A DNA stretch of 64,000 nt, from NCBI GenBank assembly GCA_022376925.1, contig JAIOJX010000004.1, positions 173,257,501-173,321,500 of the forward strand, in the 5' to 3' direction. The notes beneath the pieces are model-generated. The model ran no database searches. It was not told where the DNA came from and saw nothing but the letters and a program-made list of their open reading frames with translations. Both the position numbers and the translations under genes were made by a program. This document shows, piece by piece, positions 55,031 to 64,000 of this stretch (positions are counted from its first letter, which is position 1; each line of letters opens with the position of its first letter). The DNA is from Tragulus kanchil (taxonomy: Eukaryota; Chordata; Mammalia; Artiodactyla; Tragulidae).

Positions 55031-55245
55031 TGTTGGCTGAGGCAGCGCTCTTGATAAAGAATCCAGCGGCCGATGCAGGAGACCTAAGAGAGGCGGGTTC
55101 CCTCCCTGGGTCGGGAAGAGCCCCTGGACGAGGGCACGGCAGCCCCCTCCAGTCTTCTTGCCTGGGAAGCCCCGGGACAGAGGAGCCTGGGGGGCTGTGG
55201 TCCATCGCGTCGCGCGGGCTTGGACACGACTGAAGTGGCTCAGCA
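55031..55245 (+). mobile_element. Bov-tA SINE, diverged
   Basis: GATAAAGAATCCAGCGGCCG, ATGCAGGAGACC, CTCCAGTCTTCTTGCCTGGG, GACAGAGGAGCCTGGGGGGC and TTGGACACGACTGAAGTGGC in sense order. Confidence 0.8.
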
Positions 55246-55896
55246 TGTGTTGGCTGCATCGGTGCCCGCCGGACACGCCGGCTGCCCCTGCCCTGGGCCG
55301 GGGCGGCTAGAGCCCTTGCTCTGCTGCTGGTCCCACTGTGGGGCACTGCTGCGTGTCACTCCTGGCGGAGGTGGACGGTGGCAGTGCCACCTTCTTTCCT
55401 GATCCAAGGAGTGGATTGATGCGTTAGCCTCTTAAAACACCTGCTGTTGGAAAGGTACCACTGATTTCAGTTCACACTGAATTTTTTCACTGCGATGACT
55501 CTGGTAATAACTTTGGTAATCCCACGATGCCTCATCAGAGCTCTGGCTGTGGTGATGAGCCCGGTTCCCATGCCGTTTGAGCCGACGTTGGCTGTGGCCG
55601 CTGTCCTGTCCGCGCGTGGGCGCCCATCCTGGGGCCAGGCACGCGTTGGGGCCTCGCCTTCAGGGCGGCGTCTCAGGCACGCCCTGGTCACACGTCGGGG
55701 GTTTGAGGAGGCCCCTGTGGGGGTGTCTGTGGGCTCGACTGAGATCCTTGCCCCGGATCCAGAGGGCTTTGTGGAGGAGGTGGCTCTCTGGGGAGGTGCG
55801 GCTTCTGTTCACACCGCCTGCTCTTTGGAATTTATAGCTTTTAAGGAAATAGGATTCTGGATTTGGTTTTCCTCGCAGAAGAGTCCCACTAAGAAG
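55246..55896. other. Intronic unique DNA, no feature recognised
   Basis: No gene or repeat named. Chance frames only. Confidence 0.45.
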
Positions 55897-56018
55897 ACTG
55901 TTTTTTTTTGGCCATGCTGTGGCATGTGGGATCTTAGTTCTCTGGGCAGGGATTGAACCTGTGTTCCCCCTGCAGTGGAAGCTCAGAGTCCTAATCACGG
56001 GACTGCCAGGCAAGTCCC
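55897..56018 (-). mobile_element. CHR-2 SINE, short form, minus strand (partly repeated at 57024-57110)
   Basis: TTTTTTTTGGCCATGCTGTG, GGCATGTGGGATCTTAGTTC, GGCAGGGATTGAACCTGTGT and the head ACGGGACTGCCAGGCAAGTC. Duplication 16 starts inside it; the second copy lacks the tail and has lost 7 bp (GGGCAGGGATTGAACCTG to GGGCGGGTTG). Confidence 0.85.
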
Positions 56019-58089
56019 CCCAAGGCTTTCAGCCTTTGCCTCTGAGAGGCCTGTAAGAAGCGGGTTAAGCACAGGCTCTCCCGTGGGGCAGGCTGGAGTT
56101 GTAAACCCAGCTCCGCGCTCCGATGCTCCATGCTCCGATGGCTGTAAAATGGAAACACCAGCAGTGCAGTGCACGCGAGGTGGCCGAGTGCCAGCGTGCA
56201 GGGAGCGCTCCGGAAACACGGCTGCAGCGTCCAGATGAAAGACGAGGCGTGACGCTGTGGGCCGTGGCGAGACCTCAGCAAGTGAGACCCGGGTGTCGGA
56301 GGTCATGGCTTTCCCATCTGATGCCAGCCCTGGGCAAGGCCCTCTTCCGTCACTCCTCCCCCTGCCCTCTGGGGAGGGCCTGCCTTTTCATTTGGGAGGC
56401 GCCTGAAGCCAGAGAGGCTGAGTGGCTTGTTGAGGTCACACAGCTGGCAAAGGGGAGGAACTGTGGTCCAGCTCTGGGCCACTGTGGCCTCAGACTCTTA
56501 GCCCCTGTCTGGAGCCCCTGGGCGATGTGATGGCATGCCTGGCTCTGCATGGCAGGAGTTCCGGGTTTCGTGCATGCCAGGGCGTGTGTGCCCCAGCGAA
56601 AGGAAACAGAGTTGGTACATCAGAGAGAACCCCCATCAGGTTCGCAGCTGCTTGTGACGATGATGAGCGGGAACTTCACGCAGGAGGGAAGGTCGTGGGG
56701 CTTTGCCCAGGTCTGCACCCAGCCGCTGTGGCTCGCAGCGGAGGGGCGTGGGGCAGGCGCGGGGAAGCGAGGGGTCGCTGCAGTGGGCGCGCCGAGCCAG
56801 CCGTGGGCGGGAGGTTTGCACTTGACCCCGAAGCAGATGCTCCGCCAGCCTCACCCTGTCACCCTTGCTGTGGCCAGAGGCCCTCCCTGGCTTGGCCACT
56901 TCAATTTTTCTTATTATTATCATTGTTGTTTTATACTCTATTCAGGTGGAGGCATCTTTTCATTTTGAAATGGCCTCTGCTCTCCAAAGAACGAACAGCC
57001 TAACCTCTTGGTTCTTAGGCTTTTGTGGGATCTTAGTTCTCTGGGCGGGTTGTGTTCCCCCTGCAGTGGAAGCTCAGAGTCCTAATCACGGGACTGCCAG
57101 GCAAGTCCCCCCAAGGCTTTCAGCCTTTGCCTCTGAGAGGCCTGTAAGAAGCGGGTTAAGCACAGGCTCTCCCGTGGGGCAGGCTGGAGTTGTAAACCCA
57201 GCTCCGCGCTCCGATGCTCCATGCTCCGATGGCTGTAAAATGGAAACACCAGCAGTGCAGTGCACGCGAGGTGGCCGAGTGCCAGCGTGCAGGGAGCGCT
57301 CCGGAAACACGGCTGCAGCGTCCAGATGAAAGACGAGGCGTGACGCTGTGGGCCGTGGCGAGACCTCAGCAAGTGAGACCCGGGTGTCGGAGGTCATGGC
57401 TTTCCCATCTGATGCCAGCCCTGGGCAAGGCCCTCTTCCGTCACTCCTCCCCCTGCCCTCTGGGGAGGGCCTGCCTTTTCATTTGGGAGGCGCCTGAAGC
57501 CAGAGAGGCTGAGTGGCTTGTTGAGGTCACACAGCTGGCAAAGGGGAGGAACTGTGGTCCAGCTCTGGGCCACTGTGGCCTCAGACTCTTAGCCCCTGTC
57601 TGGAGCCCCTGGGCGATGTGATGGCATGCCTGGCTCTGCATGGCAGGAGTTCCGGGTTTCGTGCATGCCAGGGCGTGTGTGCCCCAGCGAAAGGAAACAG
57701 AGTTGGTACATCAGAGAGAACCCCCATCAGGTTCGCAGCTGCTTGTGACGATGATGAGCGGGAACTTCACGCAGGAGGGAAGGTCGTGGGGCTTTGCCCA
57801 GGTCTGCACCCAGCCGCTGTGGCTCGCAGCGGAGGGGCGTGGGGCAGGCGCGGGGAAGCGAGGGGTCGCTGCAGTGGGCGCGCCGAGCCAGCCGTGGGCG
57901 GGAGGTTTGCACTTGACCCCGAAGCAGATGCTCCGCCAGCCTCACCCTGTCACCCTTGCTGTGGCCAGAGGCCCTCCCTGGCTTGGCCACTTCAATTTTT
58001 CTTATTATTATCATTGTTGTTTTATACTCTATTCAGGTGGAGGCATCTTTTCATTTTGAAATGGCCTCTGCTCTCCAAAGGAACGAACA
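55926..58089. repeat. Tandem duplication 16 (copy 1 55926-56997, copy 2 57024-58089)
   Basis: The offset is 1098 bp at the left edge and 1091 inside. Copy 1 ends with CAAAGAACGAAC (one G lost against CAAAGGAACGAAC), then about 26 bp of filler (56998-57023) containing the inverted pair AGCCTAA/TTAGGCT, then copy 2. Confidence 0.95.
56400..56475 (+). mobile_element. MIR SINE fragment (duplicated at 57491-57566)
   Basis: GCCTGAAGCCAGAGAGGCTG, AGTGGCTTGTTGAGGTCACA, CAGCTGGCAAAGGGGAGGAA follow the sense MIR core (cagagaggttaagtaacttgcc..aggtcacacagctgg). Confidence 0.65.
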
Positions 58090-58174
58090 TGCTTCCTTAA
58101 GTGTTTCTCTCCCTTTGGGTTCATTACTGATTGTTCCCTCCTGTTTCGGTTTCCCGAGTGTGGGCGAAATCGCT

Positions 58175-60490
58175 GAGGCAGCGTCCTCTGGGATGGCCTC
58201 TGACTGCCAGCCGTGGCAGCCCTAAAGTCTCAATGGGCTGCGTTTTCCTTTTTTTTTTTTTTGCTTGGCACCTGTGTTGATCTTATTAAAGCACTTCCGT
58301 GGGGGAGTTTTTTCTTTTCTTTTGTTCAGGCCTGAGTGGTCCCCAGCCCCCAGGTAGGATGGGCGGGGCTGGTTGTCTGGGTCCTTGGTTTCAGGCGGGG
58401 ACCGTGCTGCTTCCGGGCAAGGCCGTCCTGAGGGTCGGGGGCCGCAGGTCTCGCGGGCTGGGTGTGATTCCCACCTGCCGTGGGGCAGCCGAGCTGGAGG
58501 GGGCTGCGAGCCACAGAGTGCCCTGGCAGTCATGCCGGGAGCAGGGACCTGGCGGTGCCCCGAGACGCTCCCGCGTGAAGAAGTGGCCGGGCATCTGTGG
58601 CTTTCTCGGGGCGCAGAAACCTGAGCTGCTGTTTGTCTCCACGGACTGGTGTGTCCACAGCTGGGATGGGGCCCTGCACTTGGGTTTCCGTGGAGACTGA
58701 TGGCACAAAGCGTCCAGCATGTGAGAGCAGGGGCCTTCGCAGGGCGCCTCCCCAAGCCCCCTTCTCCCGGTGGGAGCTGCGGCCGTGAGTCCAGGTGGTC
58801 GTGGTGCCCGGGCGTCCCGGGCTCCTGTCTGCATGCCCTTAGCGCAGCCCTGCAGGAAGCCCACTCTTTCTAAGCCTTGAGTTCTGTTCACCGCTGTCCC
58901 AGAAGCCGCTTGTCCGCACAGGTGGCTGCGTGTGAGATGTTCTGGGGTCCCACGTGTGATGTCCTTGTGCCGGGCTCAGAGGCCCGGGGGCACGGCGTGG
59001 TGGTGTCCAGAAGGCGGTCACGCGTTCAGGGAAGTTGCTTCGCAGGATGCGGCGCACTCTGGAGCTGTTCTGGGGGACGTATTGCATCAGGCTGACCTTT
59101 GATGTCCAGGTGCAGGTCAGTTGCAGAAGGACGCATGCCTGTGCGTGAGTCTGCACCTGCCGGTGGAGGCTGTGGTGGGCGTGTGTGTGGCCAAGGCTGT
59201 GACCTGCACACTCACAGCCAGGAGAGCGCCTGTCACGTTTCACAGACTCCCCTCCAAAACAGGAAAGTGAGAAGCGACGCAATTTGGGGAGGTCGTGGGA
59301 CTCTGCTTTTGGTCAGGGGCGAGGCAGCGTCCTCTGGGATGGCCTCTGACTGCCAGCCGTGGCAGCCCTAAAGTCTCAATGGGCTGCGTTTTCCTTTTTT
59401 TTTTTTTTGCTTGGCACCTGTGTTGATCTTATTAAAGCACTTCCGTGGGGGAGTTTTTTCTTTTCTTTTGTTCAGGCCTGAGTGGTCCCCAGCCCCCAGG
59501 TAGGATGGGCGGGGCTGGTTGTCTGGGTCCTTGGTTTCAGGCGGGGACCGTGCTGCTTCCGGGCAAGGCCGTCCTGAGGGTCGGGGGCCGCAGGTCTCGC
59601 GGGCTGGGTGTGATTCCCACCTGCCGTGGGGCAGCCGAGCTGGAGGGGGCTGCGAGCCACAGAGTGCCCTGGCAGTCATGCCGGGAGCAGGGACCTGGCG
59701 GTGCCCCGAGACGCTCCCGCGTGAAGAAGTGGCCGGGCATCTGTGGCTTTCTCGGGGCGCAGAAACCTGAGCTGCTGTTTGTCTCCACGGACTGGTGTGT
59801 CCACAGCTGGGATGGGGCCCTGCACTTGGGTTTCCGTGGAGACTGATGGCACAAAGCGTCCAGCATGTGAGAGCAGGGGCCTTCGCAGGGCGCCTCCCCA
59901 AGCCCCCTTCTCCCGGTGGGAGCTGCGGCCGTGAGTCCAGGTGGTCGTGGTGCCCGGGCGTCCCGGGCTCCTGTCTGCATGCCCTTAGCGCAGCCCTGCA
60001 GGAAGCCCACTCTTTCTAAGCCTTGAGTTCTGTTCACCGCTGTCCCAGAAGCCGCTTGTCCGCACAGGTGGCTGCGTGTGAGATGTTCTGGGGTCCCACG
60101 TGTGATGTCCTTGTGCCGGGCTCAGAGGCCCGGGGGCACGGCGTGGTGGTGTCCAGAAGGCGGTCACGCGTTCAGGGAAGTTGCTTCGCAGGATGCGGCG
60201 CACTCTGGAGCTGTTCTGGGGGACGTATTGCATCAGGCTGACCTTTGATGTCCAGGTGCAGGTCAGTTGCAGAAGGACGCATGCCTGTGCGTGAGTCTGC
60301 ACCTGCCGGTGGAGGCTGTGGTGGGCGTGTGTGTGGCCAAGGCTGTGACCTGCACACTCACAGCCAGGAGAGCGCCTGTCACGTTTCACAGACTCCCCTC
60401 CAAAACAGGAAAGTGAGAAGCGACGGCAATTTGGAGGGGGAGGTCGTCCGTCTTCGGGGGAAACGATGGCTGCCTTTTGGTCTCAGGGGT
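58175..60490. repeat. Tandem duplication 17 (copy 1 58175-59320, copy 2 59321-60490)
   Basis: Offset 1146 bp. The last 60 bp of copy 1 are a deletion-rich version of copy 2's 60420-60490 (GACGCAATTTGGGGAGGTCG against GACGGCAATTTGGAGGGGGAGGTCG, with a further block missing). The seam coincides with the microhomology CGAGGCAGC, which occurs both at the start of the unit and at 60490. Confidence 0.95.
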
Positions 60491-62077
60491 CGAGGCAGCA
60501 GACAGCGTCTTGAGGTGGCGATGTGGGGTGTCCTTTGGGGTCTTCCCGGGGCCTGCATACCAGCAGGCTGTCCGTGGGAGATGCCGTCTTCAGTCAGGGG
60601 AGAAACTTTTTGCCCCAGGAGAGAGAACAAGGCAGGGACGGGGCGAAGGGAGAGGTAGGGAGGGCAGTGTGTTTCCCTTTGATGTCACCAGGCTGAAAGC
60701 CAGTCTGCACATGTCAATGAACTTGAAGATGCAATTAAAAAAACATACATATCAGAGACTGTGATCCAGACTTCAGTCTGGGGTGCAGGTGGCCGAGTGA
60801 CAAGCCGCATCCTCTCCGATCAGGGACTGCAGCTCTTCTCTGGGGCTGGCGCGTCTCGGCGGCCGTAAGTGCGCCTGGACGAACCCGCGGTTATTCCTGG
60901 AGCTGCTGTGACTGCCCCGCCGAGGGCCGAGATTTCTCTGCGCACGCCACCCCCGTCCTTGTCCCCGCTGTCACCCCCAAGGGGACACGAGCCCAAGAAG
61001 GTCCCTCCAAGGGCTTGTCCTGGCTGCGGAGGTGACAGGACGGTCCCCTGTGTGGCCGTGGACAGAGGTCAGGGGGCCTGGATGCTGTTAGAGCTGAGGA
61101 GCGGGCACGTTGGTGGTGAGGAGTGCCCGGCGGGGGCCCCGGGGCTGGGCCGGGTGGTGTCTCGGGCTGGACGGGAGTGGGGGTGGCGGGGGCGGCGGAG
61201 CCCCGTGTCTGGGGCGCACTTGCGTGTTCTCCCGGGCGAGCCTGCCAGCGCGTGCAGCGCAGAGAGCTCGTGGGGGGCGGCCACTGCTCAGGGCTGGGCT
61301 GTGACGCTGGGCACGCGCTGCGGGCACCCCTCGGTGCCGGGCCCGGGGACGTGGCCGTGGATAGAGCCGTGTCGGCAGTCCCGGGGGAGAGGGGCAGTGG
61401 GCAGGAAACTGTACACGTGAGTGACAGCCGGCAGGGATGTGCGGCAGGGGGTGGAGCAGCGAGGCGGGGCCGCCCGGAGCTGTTTCAGTAGGTGGCCGGG
61501 AGGCCCTCGGGCATTGGCACCGGCGCCCACAGAAGCCGGAGGAGGGCCCTCTGTGGCCGTCTGCAGGAAGAGGGTCCCAGGCGGAGGGAGCAGCCTGTGC
61601 GGCGGCCCTGAGGCGGGCAGCGGGCTGTGCCCGGCCTTTCTGGCGGAGGCCAGCGTGGCCGGGAGAGCGAGTGGCAGCGTGAGCGAGGGGGTCGCAGAGG
61701 CGCTGGAGCAGGGTGGGCGCTGACCCCTCCAGACAACGCGCCCTGCCTGAACTCACCGGCCGGTGTCATGAAGAAGAAAAAGTGGCTCTTTCTTTTTTTT
61801 TCTTTTTAAATATTCATGTGTTTGCTTGTGAGAATCCTCCTGCAGTGTAGGTGCTGGCGGTACCTGAAGGCCTTTTCTAAACACACTGGCCCAGAGGACA
61901 CTCCCACAGGCCAGAGCAGACCCCCTCTCCTGCCCGCTCTCCTGCGTCCCAGCACCAGGCCCTGGACGCGGCGCCTGCTTCATCGTCCGGACGCGGCCGA
62001 AGCGGGCACGTGTGCTGACCCCCGGGCGGGGTCCAGCGCTCCTCCAGCTCCACCAGGCTGGTCTGTGACCCGGTCAT
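60491..62077. other. Intronic GC-rich DNA, no feature recognised
   Basis: Unique. A T-rich run (TCTTTCTTTTTTTTTC) at about 61788 precedes TAAATATTCATGTG. The frames of 183 and 222 codons on opposite strands are mirror products of GC-rich composition. Confidence 0.45.
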
Positions 62078-64000
62078 TTCCTGCCTCCTTCCTCTCTGGT
62101 CCCCCGTCCACCATCCTGTGTGACCCTGACGTTCAGGGCCACGCGGCAAGTGGGTCGGTAAGCCCTGAGGTCCAGCGAGCCCGCGGCCTTGGAGCACCCC
62201 GCCCGGGAGCCCCCAGTGCTGTTAGCACAGTGGGGGGTGGAGCTGCAGGGCCGCTGAGGTTCCTTAAGAGCCTTCGTCTCTCATTTAGATAAAGAAGTGC
62301 CGCTCAAATATATTTCTGTAAATAAAAACAGTTCCGTCCCCTTCCCCCTCCCCCCAGCCCTGGCCGGAGCCACCGGCTCGTTGAAGTTAGTTTATTAACG
62401 AGGGTGCTGAGTGGGCCTGAATGGGGCCCTCCTATTGCGGATCTAATTATAAGCATGGGGACGGCAGCAAACAAGCTGCATTTAAAGGGAGCGGAGTCTG
62501 GCGGCTCGGCGGAAAGTGTCCTCTAATGAACTTCTTTGGCACTTGTATCTTAGCAACACATTTTATTACATCCTGCTGCAGCTGGACTCGGGCTCAGCAA
62601 TTTATCCCCCCAGCTCCCCCACGCTGACTTTCTTGGGCGGCGGGAGGGAGGAGTGCACTGACCGGCTTTCCAAGGCTGTGCTCGTATCCCTGCTGCTTTG
62701 TTTAGTTGACGGAAAAGGCAAACGGGGTGCCCAGAGCCTTGCTGGCCGGCAGGAGGGCCAGGCCGGGCCTGGATGGTGGGTGACTGCCCAGCTCAGGTGC
62801 GGGCGCGCGTGGGTGGAGCCTCACTTTAGCGCTGCCTGGGCTTGAGTATTTTTGTCCGGATGTTCCTGTAATGACACTGATTTGGATATGGCGGAAGTTG
62901 GGGGCATTTGCAGATCTTTCCTCGGCACCAGCAAGGCTGTGAGTGGGTGGGACGTGATCTAGATGCAGGGATGTGGGGGGCAGTCAGGGAGCAGAGGCCG
63001 GGCCAGGGTCGGGACCTCCAGCCGGGCTGCTCCTGAGCCCAGGGACCTCGGCTGGGTCCTCCCCTTCCCGCGTCTTACGGCTCCCGTCTGCCGTGGGAGG
63101 TCCCGCAGGCTGGAGCTAGGGGAGGCGTCTTCCCGCTCCTGCCTCGTCACCCGGTCTACCGTCTTCCTGCCTCCTTCCTCTCTGGTCCCCCGTCCACCAT
63201 CCTGTGTGACCCTGACGTTCAGGGCCACGCGGCAAGTGGGTCGGTAAGCCCTGAGGTCCAGCGAGCCCGCGGCCTTGGAGCACCCCGCCCGGGAGCCCCC
63301 AGTGCTGTTAGCACAGTGGGGGGTGGAGCTGCAGGGCCGCTGAGGTTCCTTAAGAGCCTTCGTCTCTCATTTAGATAAAGAAGTGCCGCTCAAATATATT
63401 TCTGTAAATAAAAACAGTTCCGTCCCCTTCCCCCTCCCCCCAGCCCTGGCCGGAGCCACCGGCTCGTTGAAGTTAGTTTATTAACGAGGGTGCTGAGTGG
63501 GCCTGAATGGGGCCCTCCTATTGCGGATCTAATTATAAGCATGGGGACGGCAGCAAACAAGCTGCATTTAAAGGGAGCGGAGTCTGGCGGCTCGGCGGAA
63601 AGTGTCCTCTAATGAACTTCTTTGGCACTTGTATCTTAGCAACACATTTTATTACATCCTGCTGCAGCTGGACTCGGGCTCAGCAATTTATCCCCCCAGC
63701 TCCCCCACGCTGACTTTCTTGGGCGGCGGGAGGGAGGAGTGCACTGACCGGCTTTCCAAGGCTGTGCTCGTATCCCTGCTGCTTTGTTTAGTTGACGGAA
63801 AAGGCAAACGGGGTGCCCAGAGCCTTGCTGGCCGGCAGGAGGGCCAGGCCGGGCCTGGATGGTGGGTGACTGCCCAGCTCAGGTGCGGGCGCGCGTGGGT
63901 GGAGCCTCACTTTAGCGCTGCCTGGGCTTGAGTATTTTTGTCCGGATGTTCCTGTAATGACACTGATTTGGATATGGCGGAAGTTGGGGGCATTTGCAGA
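62078..64000. repeat. Tandem duplication 18 (copy 1 62078-63163, copy 2 63164-64000, cut by window end)
   Basis: Offset 1086 bp. Copy 2 begins in TTCCTGCCTCCTTCCTC near 63164 and matches copy 1 to the window edge (64000 corresponds to 62914), so about 250 bp of copy 2 lie outside. Confidence 0.95.
62377..62625. promoter_or_regulatory. Candidate intronic conserved regulatory element (second copy 63463-63711)
   Basis: A compact AT-rich island in GC-rich intron: AGTTAGTTTATTAACGAGG, GATCTAATTATAAGCATGG, CAAGCTGCATTTAAAGG, CTAATGAACTTC and GCAATTTATCC. Multiple homeodomain (TAAT) cores, no repeat signature and no coding frame. Conservation is inferred from texture only. Confidence 0.35.

Larger units (their letters stand above)
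44445..64000. other. PHF21B: PHF21B intron after exon 2 (open at right edge)
   Basis: No further exon with splice sites matching PHF21B (next residues expected ALGTITAV-like) was found to the window end, in agreement with a long second intron. Contents are listed separately: CpG-island remainder, SINEs, L1M, Tigger element and tandem duplications 14-18. Confidence 0.6.

Noticed and set aside
3611..64000. Satellite array or CRISPR-like periodic repeat
   Set aside because: Each unit occurs only twice (three times at 26.7-27.1 kb), units are unrelated to one another, and there are no short regularly spaced repeats.

Overview
The window is mammalian nuclear DNA from a ruminant. The evidence is the repeat content: BovB LINE 3' ends with reverse-transcriptase reading frames, BovA/Bov-tA SINEs, CHR-2-type cetartiodactyl tRNA-Glu SINEs, old MIR and L1M fragments and one Tigger/MER2-type DNA transposon. 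Nothing prokaryotic is present, and almost every open reading frame is a chance frame in GC-rich or repeat DNA.

One gene is recognisable. The CpG island at about 41.6-46.0 kb is the 5' end of PHF21B (PHD finger protein 21B, paralogue of PHF21A/BHC80) on the + strand. Coding exon 1 (42388-42441, 18 codons) ends at a GTAGGC donor. Coding exon 2 (43300-43365, 22 codons) is bounded by a TTTCCGCAG acceptor and a GTAAGC donor. A second possible first exon (43113-43130, MRRQPQ) would join exon 2 in frame. DNA before 41.6 kb is 5' intergenic flank (an L1/SINE/BovB mosaic with GC-rich unique DNA between). DNA after 44.4 kb is the start of a long intron running out of the window; the PHD-finger exons lie beyond it.

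The dominant structural feature is not a gene. Eighteen times, about 1.1 kb of sequence is immediately followed by a near-identical copy of itself in the same orientation (offsets about 1079-1146 bp, one of about 1220). The duplicated content differs every time: SINEs, BovB, unique DNA, CpG island, PHF21B exon 2. Differences between the two copies are concentrated at the seam, in the last bases of copy 1 and the first bases of copy 2, and sometimes there are 8-40 bp of unmatched filler. This is what unmerged overlapping contig ends look like. I interpret the series as a systematic assembly artefact adding about 20 kb, so the true locus would be about 44 kb. It doubles PHF21B exon 2 in frame, so an automatic gene model could carry a false 22-residue repeat.

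Layout: 0-3.6 kb repeat mosaic; 3.6-18.1 kb duplications 1-5; 18.1-22.2 kb the longest stretch without a seam, holding a SINE-in-SINE insertion with a target-site duplication; 22.2-31.0 kb duplications 6-9, including a BovB reverse-transcriptase fragment whose 3' part is present three times; 31-41.5 kb duplications 10-12; 41.6-46 kb PHF21B CpG island with duplication 13; 46-64 kb intron with duplications 14-18 and several AT-rich, homeodomain-site-bearing islands that could be conserved non-coding elements. Repeat family names come from remembered consensus sequences, so subfamily names and exact ends are approximate.
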